Shown: positions 1-11,063 of the stretch, piece by piece | Layout: every line of letters starts with the position of its first letter | Numbering within the stretch: the first letter of the stretch is position 1 | From: Ectothiorhodosinus mongolicus | GTDB taxonomy: Bacteria > Pseudomonadota > Gammaproteobacteria > Ectothiorhodospirales > Ectothiorhodospiraceae | Length of the DNA: 64,000 nucleotides | Reading direction: 5' to 3' | Assembly (NCBI RefSeq): GCF_022406875.1 | Contig: NZ_CP023018.1 | Location: forward strand, 1,375,914-1,439,913 | The notes under the pieces: generated by a model | Database searches by the model: none | What the model was told of the DNA's origin: nothing | Seen by the model: the letters and a program-made list of their open reading frames with translations, nothing else | Translations under genes and position numbers: made by a program

Positions 1-1765
<1,765 letters not shown>

Positions 1766-1865
1766 TAACACCCAAGTGCTTTGAGCTTGTGGTGAATGCA
1801 AGACATGACACTAGAATGCTTTCTCGAATGTGTGCTTATCGCTTAGGCGGTAAGCACCACCCTCT

Positions 1866-1985
1866 TGCCTGGCGGCAATAGCGAGCCGGAACCACCCGAT
1901 CCCTTCTCGAACTCGGAAGTGAAACGACTCAGCGCCGATGATAGTGTGGGGCTTCCCCATGTGAAAGTAGGTCACTGCCAGGCAT
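1866..1985 (+). rRNA. rrf: 5S ribosomal RNA
   Basis: The 120-nt segment starts TGCCTGGCGG and ends CTGCCAGGCA, so the terminal stem pairs. The internal conserved stretch AACTCGGAAGTGAAACG is typical of gammaproteobacterial 5S RNA. It sits about 100 nt behind the 23S 3' end and directly before a strong terminator, as the last gene of the rRNA operon. No tRNA gene is seen between 23S and 5S or behind 5S. Confidence 0.97.
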
Positions 1986-1993
1986 TTATACCC

Positions 1994-2024
1994 AAAACCC
2001 CGCCTCACCGGCGGGGTTTTTTTT
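1994..2024 (+). terminator. rRNA operon intrinsic terminator
   Basis: CCCCGCC (1998-2004) and GGCGGGG (2010-2016) form a 7-bp GC stem with a 5-nt loop, preceded by AAAA and followed by eight T. It lies 9 nt after the 5S gene. Confidence 0.93.
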
Positions 2025-2031
2025 GCTTCGC

Positions 2032-2080
2032 AAAAAAAGGGGACAGTCCCCATTTAAAACGGGGACTGTCCCCTTTTTTT
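2032..2080. terminator. REP-like inverted pair acting as bidirectional terminator
   Basis: A perfect 20-bp inverted repeat: A7-GGGGACAGTCCCC at 2032-2051 and its complement at 2061-2080, with a 9-nt loop. Two head-to-head members of the GGGGACAG(A/T)CCCC family make one long hairpin with an A-run and a T-run. It separates the rRNA operon from the convergent proS gene and could stop transcription from both sides. Confidence 0.8.
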
Positions 2081-2089
2081 GGTCCCCTT

Positions 2090-3799
2090 TTATATCGAGC
2101 GCAGGAAGCTGACCAGCTCGGTCAAAGGCACCTGGGTGCTGTTGCTGTCACGCCGGCCCTTGTATTCGGCCTCGCCAGCGTCCAAGCCGCGCTCGCCCAA
2201 AACAACGCGGTGGGGAATGCCAATGAGTTCCATGTCGGCGAACATCACGCCTGGGCGCGCCCCGCGGTCGTCATACAAGACCTCAAAACCGGCAGCACAA
2301 AGCTCATCGTAAAGCGCATCGGCAGCCTCGCGCAGGCGCTGAGATTTCTGCGCATTGATGGGGCAGAGCGCCACCTGAAACGGCGCGATAGCATTAGGCC
2401 AAATGATGCCTTTGTCGTCATGGTTTTGTTCAATGGCCGCTGCCACCACACGTGAGACACCAATGCCGTAACAACCCATGGTGACAACCTGTTCCCGCCC
2501 TTGTTCATCGAGCACGGTGGCACCTAGGGCTCGGCTGTATTTGTCGCCCAATTGGAAGATATGGCCGACTTCAATACCGCGGCGGATCTGCAATACCCCC
2601 TGACCATCAGGACTGGGATCGCCAGCCACCACATTGCGTAGATCAGCCACCTCGGGTTCAGGTAAATCGCGTCCCCAGTTAATGCCAAACAGATGCTGGC
2701 CATCTTGGTTGGCGCCCGCAGCAAAATCGCTCATGGCGACGACACTGCGGTCAGCAATAAAACGAATCGGTAGGTTCACCGGCCCCAATGAGCCAGGGCC
2801 AGCACCAATAGCCGCGCGTATCTCTACCTCGCTGGCCATGCGTAGTGGGCTAGCGACTTGGGGCAGCTTCTCAGCTTTAACCGCATTAAGGTCGTGATCA
2901 CCGCGCACCAATAGTGCCACCAGAGGCGTTTCATGTTCTTCCGAAGCGGCCACCACAAGCGTCTTGATGGTCTTCTCTATGGGAAGCTGATAACCCGCCA
3001 CCAGCTCGGCGATGGTATGCGCATCAGGCGTGTCCACAAGGCGCATGGTTTCTGAAGGCTCGGCGCGTGGCGTCAATGGCGCCAAGGCTTCGGCAAGCTC
3101 GACATTCGCGGCATAGTCGCTGGAATCAGAGACGGCAATCGCGTCCTCGCCGGCGTCGGCCAAGACATGGAATTCGTGGGAGTGATGCCCGCCAATCGAG
3201 CCCGTATCCGCTTGCACGGGCCGATAGGCTAGCCCACAGCGCGAAAAAATCGCGCAGTAAGCCGCATGCATCGCCTCATAAGTCTCATGCAAACTCGCGT
3301 CATCTAGGTGAAAGGAGTAAGCATCTTTCATCAAAAACTCGCGCGCCCGCATCAGCCCAAAGCGTGGCCGAATCTCATCGCGGAACTTCGTCTGAATCTG
3401 ATAATAATTCACCGGCAGCTGGCGATAGCTGTTGATCTCGCGCCGCACCAAGTCGGTAATCACCTCTTCATGCGTGGGGCCGAAACAAAAAGCACGGTCG
3501 TGCCGATCATGAAGCCGCAGCAGCTCAGGCCCATACAAATCCCAGCGCCCTGATTCCTGCCAAAGCTCGGCCGGTTGTACGGCAGGCATCAGTACTTCTA
3601 AGGCCCCCGCGCGATTCATCTCCTCGCGGACAATGGCTTCTACTTTACGCAGCACTCTCAATCCCAGTGGCAGCCAGGTGTACAGCCCCGATGCCAAGCG
3701 GCGGATATAACCCGCCCGTAGCATGAGCTGATGGCTGATAATTTCAGCATCGGCCGGGGTTTCTTTGAGTGTGGCTAGAGGAAAACGAGAGACGCGCAT
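2090..3799 (-). CDS. proS: Prolyl-tRNA synthetase
   Basis: Class IIa aminoacyl-tRNA synthetase that charges tRNA-Pro in the cytoplasm. At 569 aa it has the usual length of the bacterial type carrying an insertion editing domain. Seen: PTHEE at residues 108-112; class II motif 2 with [12 protein letters not shown] at about 137-148; motif 3 with GCYGIGVSR from residue 442; and a long insert between motifs 2 and 3 (about 225-400) matching the YbaK-like INS domain that deacylates Ala-tRNA-Pro. The C-terminal anticodon-binding domain follows motif 3. The gene is transcribed alone, convergent to the rRNA operon and divergent from the RND efflux genes. The ATG at 3799 fits the family N-terminus MRxSxFxLxTLKExPADA. 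Confidence 0.97.
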   Translation of the reverse strand: MRVSRFPLATLKETPADAEIISHQLMLRAGYIRRLASGLYTWLPLGLRVLRKVEAIVREEMNRAGALEVLMPAVQPAELWQESGRWDLYGPELLRLHDRHDRAFCFGPTHEEVITDLVRREINSYRQLPVNYYQIQTKFRDEIRPRFGLMRAREFLMKDAYSFHLDDASLHETYEAMHAAYCAIFSRCGLAYRPVQADTGSIGGHHSHEFHVLADAGEDAIAVSDSSDYAANVELAEALAPLTPRAEPSETMRLVDTPDAHTIAELVAGYQLPIEKTIKTLVVAASEEHETPLVALLVRGDHDLNAVKAEKLPQVASPLRMASEVEIRAAIGAGPGSLGPVNLPIRFIADRSVVAMSDFAAGANQDGQHLFGINWGRDLPEPEVADLRNVVAGDPSPDGQGVLQIRRGIEVGHIFQLGDKYSRALGATVLDEQGREQVVTMGCYGIGVSRVVAAAIEQNHDDKGIIWPNAIAPFQVALCPINAQKSQRLREAADALYDELCAAGFEVLYDDRGARPGVMFADMELIGIPHRVVLGERGLDAGEAEYKGRRDSNSTQVPLTELVSFLRSI

Positions 3800-3855
3800 A
3801 CCAAGACTTTTTTGAGTGGATTAAGGATGCCGCACAATTTAGCATGAGCGGAGAT

Positions 3856-3886
3856 TTGACAGCCATCCATTAGAAGCTTCTAATAT
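3856..3886 (+). promoter_or_regulatory. Candidate sigma-70 promoter of the RND efflux operon
   Basis: TTGACA (3856-3861) and TAATAT (3881-3886) are near-perfect -35 and -10 boxes with a 19-nt spacer. An alternative -10, TCTAAT at 3879-3884, gives a 17-nt spacer. The promoter points towards the MFP gene starting at 3932. Confidence 0.6.
3869..3884. promoter_or_regulatory. Perfect 16-bp palindrome, probable operator
   Basis: ATTAGAAGCTTCTAAT is a perfect palindrome inside the spacer and overlapping the -10 region of the promoter above. This placement is typical of a dimeric repressor or activator of an efflux pump. No regulator gene is adjacent in the window, so the protein is unknown. Confidence 0.6.
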
Positions 3887-3931
3887 GCGATGGCAACCCG
3901 CCAATCGCGAATCGCAAACCGGAGTACCCGC

Positions 3932-4975
3932 ATGATGATGCGCCACCTGCAGGCATGGATTTTGGGCTTGGCATTGCTGCCCGCCGCAATCACCCAAGCA
4001 GACAGCACCCTGCCCACAGCCCCAGCGACCTGGCAAACGCTGCCATTAGAGCGCGTGCTCGATGCTCGCGTCGAAGCTGTGCAGCGGGCCACCGTCTCGG
4101 CGCAAACCAGCGGTCGGGTCGAACAAGTGCTGTTCGATGTCGATGACTTTGTTGAAGCCGGTGATCTGATTTTGCGGCTGCGCGATACTGAACAGCGCGC
4201 TGGCCTGGATCAAGCTGAGGCGGGACTGCGCGAGGCGCAAGCGCGGTTCGATGAAGCACGCGCTGATCATGCACGCATTCGTGACATTTTCGAACGTCAG
4301 CTGGTGGCGCGCGCCGAAATGGATAGAGCCAATGCCGCCCTGCAGGCAGCAGAGGCTCGCCTCGAAGCCGCCCGCGCCAACCGCGATGCCGCCCTTGAAG
4401 CCCTAGACTATACGCGGGTTACGGCCCCCTATGCCGGCATCGTCACCGAACGTCATGTCGAACTGGGTGAAACCGTCAGTCCCGGTCAGGCGCTGATGTC
4501 GGGGATCTCCCTGAATCAGCTGCGCGTGGTCACGCAAGTGCCCCAACGCGATATTCATGCGGTGCGCGAGTTTCGCCAGGCACGCGTGCAAACCGATGTT
4601 GGGCAGTGGCTTGAAGCCGAGTCTCTGACGCTGTTTCCTTATGCCGATCCCAATGCCGCCACCTTCCGCGTGCGTGCCCAACTGCCCGAGGCGGAAATAT
4701 CGCTGTTCCCGGGCATGCTGGTGAAAATCGCCTTCACCGTCGGTCAAACTCAGCGCCTGTTGATCCCTGAGTCGGCCGTGCTTACCCGCAGCGAACTGGC
4801 AGCGGTTTACGTACAGGACGAGCAAGGCCGCCTAAGCCTGCGCCAGATTCGTCCCGGCTACTCGCAGGGCGAGGGCCAGATTGAAGTCCTGGCCGGATTG
4901 GCGGCCAACGAGCGCGTGGTGCTGGATCCGCTAGCAGCCGCCAGCGCCATTCGCCAGCAGCAGGAGAGCCGTTGA
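3932..4975 (+). CDS. RND efflux periplasmic adaptor (membrane fusion protein)
   Basis: Periplasmic adaptor of a tripartite RND efflux system, linking the inner-membrane pump to an outer-membrane channel. Of 347 aa, an N-terminal signal segment (about residues 1-23, hydrophobic AWILGLALLPAAITQA) is followed by a split lipoyl/barrel-sandwich domain, a long alpha-helical hairpin rich in A, E and R (about 85-160), and C-terminal beta-barrel domains. The start at 3932 is preferred over an upstream in-frame ATG at 3890: GGAG sits 7 nt before it, it gives a proper signal sequence, and 3890 lies inside the promoter region. The stop overlaps the pump start. No TolC-type channel gene is nearby. The substrate cannot be read from the sequence. 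Confidence 0.9.
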   Translation: MMMRHLQAWILGLALLPAAITQADSTLPTAPATWQTLPLERVLDARVEAVQRATVSAQTSGRVEQVLFDVDDFVEAGDLILRLRDTEQRAGLDQAEAGLREAQARFDEARADHARIRDIFERQLVARAEMDRANAALQAAEARLEAARANRDAALEALDYTRVTAPYAGIVTERHVELGETVSPGQALMSGISLNQLRVVTQVPQRDIHAVREFRQARVQTDVGQWLEAESLTLFPYADPNAATFRVRAQLPEAEISLFPGMLVKIAFTVGQTQRLLIPESAVLTRSELAAVYVQDEQGRLSLRQIRPGYSQGEGQIEVLAGLAANERVVLDPLAAASAIRQQQESR

Positions 4976-7900
4976 TGGGTATTTCCGGGCGCATCGCCAA
5001 AAGCTTTCTGACCACGCAAATCACGCCCCTGCTGGCCTTGGTGGCTTTGCTCATGGGGCTGTTTGCGGTGTTGGTGACGCCGCGCGAAGAAGAGCCGCAA
5101 ATCAATGTCACCTTCGCCAATGTCTTTATTCCCTTCCCGGGCGCCAGCGTCGAGCAGGTCGAACAACTGGTGAGCATCCCTGCCCAGCAGGTGTTATCCG
5201 AAATTGAGGGTTTGGAGCATGTGTACTCTTCCTCATTCCCCGGGATGTCGGTGTTAACCGTGCAGTATCTGGTCGGCGAACCGCGCACCGAAGCCATCGT
5301 CCGCCTCTACAACCAAGTCTTTTCCAATCAGGACTGGCTGCCGCCCAACCTTGGCGTAGGACAACCCATCATCAAGCCCAAGGGCATCGATGATGTGCCC
5401 ATCATGGCCTTCACCCTATGGAGTGACGACCCCAGCATCGGCGGCCACGAGCTGCAGCGCGTTGCCCATAGTCTGGAAACCGAGCTCAAGCGTGTCCCCG
5501 GCACTCGAGATATCTACACCATCGGCGGGCCGGATAATGTCGTCTCCGTGCGTCTGGATCCTCAGCGGGTCAATGGCCATGGACTCAGCCTGGATGACCT
5601 GCGCCTAGCTTTAGCAGCCAGCAATGTCTCGCGCGATGCCGGGGCTTTGGTGCGGGACAATCAAGAAATTCCAGTGCAGGCGGGGGCATTTTTCAGCACA
5701 GATACGCAAGTCGCCAATCTAGTGGTGGGCATGCACCGCGGTAATCCTGTTTATCTCAGTGATGTCGCCGACGTGCAATTGGGCCCGGCCACCCCCCATA
5801 ACTTCGTGCGCTTTGGCTTTGGCGCTGGCTCAGAGAGAACCCCGGTAGCGGGCATCAGTGAGCCGGCCGTCACCATCGCCATTGCCAAACAGCCCGGCAC
5901 CAATGCGGTGGACATCGCCGATGCCCTGCTCAGCCGCATGGATCAGCTGCGCGGCACTCTGATCCCGGATAATGTGCAGGTTAACGTCACCCGTAATTAC
6001 GGCGAGACCGCGGATGACAAAGCCCGCACTCTGATCCAAAAACTGATTTTAGCGACCGCCTCGGTGGTGATCTTGGTATGGCTGGCTTTGGGCTGGCGTG
6101 AGGCCATCATTGTCGGCAGCGCGGTGGTGATTACCTTGGCGGCCACCCTGTTCGCCTCTTGGGCTTGGGGCTTTACGCTCAACCGGGTCTCGTTGTTCGC
6201 GCTGATTTTCTCCATCGGTATCTTGGTCGACGATGCCATCGTCGTCGTGGAAAACATCCACCGCCACATGCAGATGGGGCGCAAGAAGCTGCTCGAGGCG
6301 ATTCCGCTGGCGGTGGATGAAGTCGGCGGCCCGACCATTCTGGCGACCTTTACGGTGATCGCGGCGCTGCTGCCCATGGCCTTTGTCTCTGGCCTCATGG
6401 GCCCCTACATGAGCCCCATCCCGATTAATGCCAGTATGGGCATGCTCATCTCGCTGGCCGTGGCTTTTGTGGTGACGCCGTGGATGACCTACAAATTCCT
6501 GCGCAAACATGCTGAATCCAAAACCCCAGCCGAGGGTGGCCTGCCCCCAGAAATCCCGGGCGAAGATACCGAACACGCCGACCCCTGGCTGAACAACCTG
6601 GCGGAGAAAACCCTGCGCCCTTTCCTCAGCGGAGATGCCGCGCCGCGCCGCCGCCGCAGTCTGTATGGCGCAGTGGTGGTGCTGATTCTCTTGTCGGTAT
6701 CGCTGACCTACTTCCAGGCAGTGGTACTGAAGATGCTGCCCTTTGATGATAAGTCCGAGTTTCAGGTGGTGCTGGAGATGCCTGAGGGTACCAGTCTTGA
6801 ACACACGGTCGCCGTGCTTCAGGAAATGGCCGACACCCTCATCGACATCCCCGAAGTGCATGATTATCAGCTTTATGCCGGCACCGCCGCGCCCATTAAC
6901 TTTAACGGTCTGGTACGTCAGTACTACCTGCGCGATCAAGCCCATATGGGCGATATCCAGGTGAATCTGGTGCACCAAAAACAGCGCAAGCGCAAAAGCC
7001 ATGACATCGCTCTGGCCGCGCGCCCGGCGCTGCAGAGCATCGCTGAGCGTCATGCTGCCGTGGTCAAGGTGGTCGAAGTGCCGCCCGGTCCACCGGTGCG
7101 CGCGCCGATCGTCGCCGAGATTTATGGCCCTGATTATGCCGGCCAGATTGCCTTGGCCGAGCAGCTGCGCCAGCGCTTTGCCGCCACCGATGGGGTGGTG
7201 GATATCGATGACTCGGTGGAGTTTCCCGGGGATCGCCTAATCCTTGAGGTGGATCGCGAGCGCGCCGCGCAACTGGGTGTGTCTCAGGATGCCATCACCC
7301 GCGCAGTGCAGACCGTATTAGCCGGTGAGGATGTCAGCTATTTATTGGGCGCCAATGTGAAATACGCCGTGCCCATTCGTCTGGAGTTTGCTGCCGCCGA
7401 TAAGGCCGATATCGAATCGGCGCTGTCGCTGCGCGTGCGTTCACAAAGCGGCGGCTTAATTCCGCTAGGCGAGATGCTCACGGTGGTGGAGAGTACGCGC
7501 GAACGATCTATCCACCATAAAAACCTAATGCCGGTGGTGTATGTCACCGCGGACATGGCCGGGCGCTTAGATAGTCCGCTGTATGGCATGTTCGATTTGG
7601 TATTCCAGCTGCGCCGTGACACCCTAGGTTTGGATCAACCTCTGAGTCAGTACTTCATCGACCAGCCAGGCGACACATTGACCCAGTACAGCATCAAATG
7701 GGATGGCGAGTGGCAAGTGACCTACGAGACCTTCCGCGACATGGGTCTGGCCTATTCTGTGGGCCTGATTTTGATTTATCTGTTGGTCGTGGCGCAGTTT
7801 CGTTCATACATGGTGCCTTTGATCATCATGGCGCCCATCCCGCTGACCATCATCGGTGTCATGCCCGGCCATGCCTTGATGGATGCGCTATTCATGGATG

Positions 7901-8241
7901 CCAAGTTCACCGCCACCTCGATGATCGGCATGATCGCGCTGGCGGGCATCATCGTGCGTAACTCGATTCTCTTGGTGGATTTTATTAATCAGGAAATAGA
8001 GCGCGGCGTGGAGCTGGCCGACGCTGTGGTGCGCGCCGGTGCAGTGCGCGCCAAGCCGATTGTACTCACCGGTCTGGCGGCGATGATTGGCGCTGGGTTT
8101 ATCCTCGATGACCCGATTTTCAGTGGTCTGGCGATTTCGCTGATCTTCGGTATCTTGGTGTCGACCTTGCTGACCCTAGTGGTAATCCCGGTGCTCTACT
8201 TCAGCTACATGAAGGGCCGCAAATTAGCAGCAAGTCCATAG
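4975..8241 (+). CDS. RND family efflux permease (AcrB/HAE-1-like)
   Basis: Inner-membrane proton-driven multidrug or metabolite exporter, 1088 aa, the usual RND size. The N-terminal helix is followed by the conserved stretch TPREEEPQINV, two large periplasmic loops and two sets of transmembrane helices. The proton-relay aspartate pair is present in helix 4 (D419-D420 in ILVDDAIVVVENIHRH), which indicates the drug-exporting HAE type. Translation is coupled to the adaptor: the ATG at 4975 overlaps the TGA of the MFP by one base, with AGGAGA just upstream. A TTG at 4972 is also in frame but less likely. The gene ends immediately before the stop of the convergent SDR gene. Confidence 0.93.
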   Translation: MGISGRIAKSFLTTQITPLLALVALLMGLFAVLVTPREEEPQINVTFANVFIPFPGASVEQVEQLVSIPAQQVLSEIEGLEHVYSSSFPGMSVLTVQYLVGEPRTEAIVRLYNQVFSNQDWLPPNLGVGQPIIKPKGIDDVPIMAFTLWSDDPSIGGHELQRVAHSLETELKRVPGTRDIYTIGGPDNVVSVRLDPQRVNGHGLSLDDLRLALAASNVSRDAGALVRDNQEIPVQAGAFFSTDTQVANLVVGMHRGNPVYLSDVADVQLGPATPHNFVRFGFGAGSERTPVAGISEPAVTIAIAKQPGTNAVDIADALLSRMDQLRGTLIPDNVQVNVTRNYGETADDKARTLIQKLILATASVVILVWLALGWREAIIVGSAVVITLAATLFASWAWGFTLNRVSLFALIFSIGILVDDAIVVVENIHRHMQMGRKKLLEAIPLAVDEVGGPTILATFTVIAALLPMAFVSGLMGPYMSPIPINASMGMLISLAVAFVVTPWMTYKFLRKHAESKTPAEGGLPPEIPGEDTEHADPWLNNLAEKTLRPFLSGDAAPRRRRSLYGAVVVLILLSVSLTYFQAVVLKMLPFDDKSEFQVVLEMPEGTSLEHTVAVLQEMADTLIDIPEVHDYQLYAGTAAPINFNGLVRQYYLRDQAHMGDIQVNLVHQKQRKRKSHDIALAARPALQSIAERHAAVVKVVEVPPGPPVRAPIVAEIYGPDYAGQIALAEQLRQRFAATDGVVDIDDSVEFPGDRLILEVDRERAAQLGVSQDAITRAVQTVLAGEDVSYLLGANVKYAVPIRLEFAAADKADIESALSLRVRSQSGGLIPLGEMLTVVESTRERSIHHKNLMPVVYVTADMAGRLDSPLYGMFDLVFQLRRDTLGLDQPLSQYFIDQPGDTLTQYSIKWDGEWQVTYETFRDMGLAYSVGLILIYLLVVAQFRSYMVPLIIMAPIPLTIIGVMPGHALMDALFMDAKFTATSMIGMIALAGIIVRNSILLVDFINQEIERGVELADAVVRAGAVRAKPIVLTGLAAMIGAGFILDDPIFSGLAISLIFGILVSTLLTLVVIPVLYFSYMKGRKLAASP

Positions 8242-9087
8242 TCAGCGGTTTTCATTGCGCGAGGTGGCGCGCAAGAGGCTATCCAAAGCTCGGGTGGGCA
8301 AGATGCGCCGCAAAAAACCAAACACATGGGTGGGTACGGTCACCGCATAACGCGCCTTGGGCTTGGGACTTTCTAAGGCGCGGATTAAGACTTTGGTGAC
8401 CGCTTCGGCCGGCAGGGTAAACGGCGCAGCCGGCCCCGGCTTGGTGAGGCGCCGTTCAGAGGCAGCATATTGAGGGGCGAAAAAACTGTTTTCGGTATCG
8501 ATATGGGCTTTAAGTGCCGCATAGGCATTTGCGCGAAAGCGGGTTTCAATCGGTCCCGGCTGAATCAACACCACATGAATGCCGCTGCCATGCAGCTCCA
8601 ATCTCAGGGTGTCGCTTAAGCCTTCCAAAGCAAACTTCGAGCAGTTATAAGCGCCGCGAAACGGCAAAGCCACAAACCCCAACACCGAACTGTTTTGGAT
8701 GATGCGGCCATGCCCCTGGCGGCGCATCACTGGAATAATGCGATTGGTCAGATCCAACCAACCCAGGACATTGGTTTCTAATTGGCGTCTCAAGACGTCG
8801 CGGCGCAAATCTTCGACCGCACCGGCCTGACCATAAGCGCCGTTATTAAACAAGGCATCGAGACTGCCGCCGGTGGCCGCTAAAACCTCGGCAACAGCGC
8901 GCTCAATGCTCTGGCTGTCCTCCAGATCTAGCTGCAGAGATTCTTTCAGACCCTCAGCTTTAAGTCGCTCTACATCCTCCGGCTTGCGGGCAGTCGCAAA
9001 GACTCGGTAACCGCGCGCCTTTAAAGCGTGGGCGGCATGATGGCCAATGCCGGTAGAACAACCGGTGATTAAAATACTGCGGGTCAT
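8242..9087 (-). CDS. Short-chain dehydrogenase/reductase
   Basis: NAD(P)-dependent oxidoreductase of the classical SDR family, 281 aa. The nucleotide-binding motif TGCSTGIG lies at residues 8-15, the NNG variant of the NNAG motif follows, and the catalytic YxxxK appears as YNCSK with an upstream serine (SSVLGF). The substrate is not evident. The start at 9087 gives MTRSILITGC, the normal short SDR N-terminus. The longer frame to 9162 would overlap the neighbouring gene and add an unlikely leader. It is tail-to-tail with the RND pump (no gap) and follows another SDR gene by 10 bp, probably in one operon. Confidence 0.88.
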   Translation of the reverse strand: MTRSILITGCSTGIGHHAAHALKARGYRVFATARKPEDVERLKAEGLKESLQLDLEDSQSIERAVAEVLAATGGSLDALFNNGAYGQAGAVEDLRRDVLRRQLETNVLGWLDLTNRIIPVMRRQGHGRIIQNSSVLGFVALPFRGAYNCSKFALEGLSDTLRLELHGSGIHVVLIQPGPIETRFRANAYAALKAHIDTENSFFAPQYAASERRLTKPGPAAPFTLPAEAVTKVLIRALESPKPKARYAVTVPTHVFGFLRRILPTRALDSLLRATSRNENR

Positions 9088-9097
9088 AAGCCAGGCC

Positions 9098-9838
9098 TCA
9101 TTGATGCAGCGTGCGGCCGCCATCCACGCTGATGATCTGCCCGGTGATGTAAGGGGCATCACAGATCAAGAAGCGCACAGTCTTGGCGATGTCATTGGGA
9201 TGACCCTCGCGTTTCAGTGCGGTGCGCGATAACACATCAGCCTGAGCCTCGCCATCATCATCCGCCTCTGGCCAGAGAATGGCCCCGGGCGAGACGCCGT
9301 TGACGCGAATCTCGGGCCCCAGCTCTTTGGCCAGCGAACGCGTCAACATGTGCAGGCCGGCTTTGGCGGCGCAATACACAGGGTGGGCTTTGAGTGGGCG
9401 CAAGGAGTGAATATCAACAATATTGATGATCACGCCCTGCTGCGCGCGCAAAGCCGGGGCCAGCGCCTGTGATAAAAACAGCGGCACTTTCAGGTTTGTA
9501 CCCAATAAGTCTTCCCAGTGCTGCTCGGTAATCTCGCCCACCGCCGTGGGATAAAAACTCGAGGCATTATTGATCAGCACATCGATGCGGCCAAAAGCCG
9601 CCAGCGCCGCTTGCGCTAATTCGGGCAGAGCGCCGGCCGCCAATAACTCGCCTTGCACCAGTTTGACCGAGTCGGGCCGCTTGGCCTGCAGTTCATCCTG
9701 CAAAGCCTTGGCATCATCCGCCGAGCGGCGGTAATGAATCACCAGATTCATGCCCTCGGCATGCAACAGTCTGGCCGTGGCAGCACCAATACGGCGGCCA
9801 CCACCGGTGATAAAAGCAACTGGGGAGTTTTCGGGCAT
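9098..9838 (-). CDS. Pteridine reductase-like SDR (FolM type)
   Basis: SDR of 246 aa. The cofactor motif is TGGGRRIG: an arginine in the TGxxxRxG pattern is characteristic of pteridine reductases rather than general SDRs. NNASSFYP and the YxxxK motif (YCAAKAG) follow, and the C-terminus GQIISVDGGRTLHQ is typical. It probably reduces dihydropterins and supports folate metabolism; the window also carries folA and thyA far downstream. The start at 9838 gives MPENSPVAFITGG with CAGGAAAG upstream. The longer reading frame to 9961 runs into the divergent methyltransferase gene. Exact substrate not provable here. Confidence 0.82.
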   Translation of the reverse strand: MPENSPVAFITGGGRRIGAATARLLHAEGMNLVIHYRRSADDAKALQDELQAKRPDSVKLVQGELLAAGALPELAQAALAAFGRIDVLINNASSFYPTAVGEITEQHWEDLLGTNLKVPLFLSQALAPALRAQQGVIINIVDIHSLRPLKAHPVYCAAKAGLHMLTRSLAKELGPEIRVNGVSPGAILWPEADDDGEAQADVLSRTALKREGHPNDIAKTVRFLICDAPYITGQIISVDGGRTLHQ

Positions 9839-9887
9839 GAGTCTTTCCTGAGGGGCATTTTTGAATTCGTGGGTTATTCTAACGGCA

Positions 9888-11063
9888 ATGGATCCCCGAA
9901 TGCGCCTGCCCCAGCCCGATGCCGATGCGCTGCACTTAAGCGAGCGATTGCTTGAGCTCATGCGCCGCCAAGCCGAGGATGGCTGGCTGGCCTTCTCGCG
10001 TTACATGGCTATGGCCTTGTATGCGCCCGGTTTGGGCTATTACAGCGCTGGCAGTCATAAGATCGGCAGCGCCGGTGACTTTATCACCGCCCCCGAGCTC
10101 TCGCCCCTGTTTGCTGACTGTCTGGCCAAACAGTGCCAGCAAGCGCTCAGCGCCTTGGCTGGAGGCAGCGTTCTTGAATTGGGTGCGGGCACGGGCCGCT
10201 TGGCCTTCGATCTACTCACGGCCCTGGAAAAGCAGGAAAGCTTGCCTGACGAATATCTGATTCTCGAGCCGAGCGCCGAGTTGCGCCAGCGCCAACAACA
10301 ATGCCTAGAGGCCTTGCCCCCAGACTTAAGCCAGCGCGTGCGTTGGCTGGATGCCCTGCCCAGCGATGGCCAATTCCGTGGCGTGGTCATTGCCAATGAA
10401 GTCATGGATGCGATGCCGGTGGAGTTATTCGTCTGGCAAGCCGGTGAAGTATTTCAGCGTGGTGTGCGTACGCATGAGCCGCTTCGCTGGGAGGATAGGC
10501 CCGCCCCGCCGGCGCTGGCGGGCGCAGTACAAAAGCTCTTTGAATCCACGGGTAGCCAGTGGCCCGATGGCTATGCCTCGGAAGTGAATCTAGCCCTACC
10601 GGCTTGGGTCGCCGCTTTAAGCGCGTCGCTAGAGGCTGGATTGATGATCTTGGTGGACTATGGCTATCCGCGCCAAGAGTATTACCGTGCCGAGCGTTCT
10701 ATGGGGACGCTGATTGCGCATTACCGCCACCGCGTCTTAGACGATCCGCTGCTGTGGCCAGGTCTGATGGACATCACCGCCAATGTGGATTTCACCGCGC
10801 TGGCTGAAGCCGCCGATGCCGCGGGTTTGGATGTCTTGGGCTATACCACGCAAAGCTGGTTTCTGCAGGCTTTGGGGTTAGAAGAGGCATTCCATGCCCG
10901 CAACACGGGCAAGCCCCGTGATCAGCTTAATCTCGTGGCCCAGGTGCGACAGCTGACCCTGCCGGCGGAAATGGGAGAGCGTTTCCAAGTCATGCTCTTA
11001 GGTAAGCAACTGGCCATAGAACCGCTGGGCACGCGTTTAAAAGACCTCAGACACCGTCTTTAA
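9888..11063 (+). CDS. SAM-dependent methyltransferase, MidA/NDUFAF7 family
   Basis: Protein of 391 aa with a class I methyltransferase fold. The SAM-binding motif is VLELGAGTGRLAFD, and the conserved family stretches GYYSAG, DFITAPELSPLF, NEVMDAMPVE and VDYGYPRQEYY are all visible. The mitochondrial homologue methylates an arginine of a complex I subunit; the bacterial substrate is uncertain. ATG at 9888 is chosen over TTG at 9861; a further in-frame ATG at 9900 is possible. The 3' end overlaps the 3' end of the convergent cca gene by 17 bp. Its position between a pteridine reductase and cca is a recurrent gammaproteobacterial neighbourhood. Confidence 0.9.
   Translation: MDPRMRLPQPDADALHLSERLLELMRRQAEDGWLAFSRYMAMALYAPGLGYYSAGSHKIGSAGDFITAPELSPLFADCLAKQCQQALSALAGGSVLELGAGTGRLAFDLLTALEKQESLPDEYLILEPSAELRQRQQQCLEALPPDLSQRVRWLDALPSDGQFRGVVIANEVMDAMPVELFVWQAGEVFQRGVRTHEPLRWEDRPAPPALAGAVQKLFESTGSQWPDGYASEVNLALPAWVAALSASLEAGLMILVDYGYPRQEYYRAERSMGTLIAHYRHRVLDDPLLWPGLMDITANVDFTALAEAADAAGLDVLGYTTQSWFLQALGLEEAFHARNTGKPRDQLNLVAQVRQLTLPAEMGERFQVMLLGKQLAIEPLGTRLKDLRHRL

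Noticed and set aside
1766-1865. tRNA gene in the 23S-5S spacer
   Set aside because: The 100 bp show no cloverleaf or T-loop motif.
6049-7053. 334-codon ORF antisense to the RND permease
   Set aside because: It is His/Gln/Arg-rich with no family resemblance and is the shadow of a high-GC coding frame.
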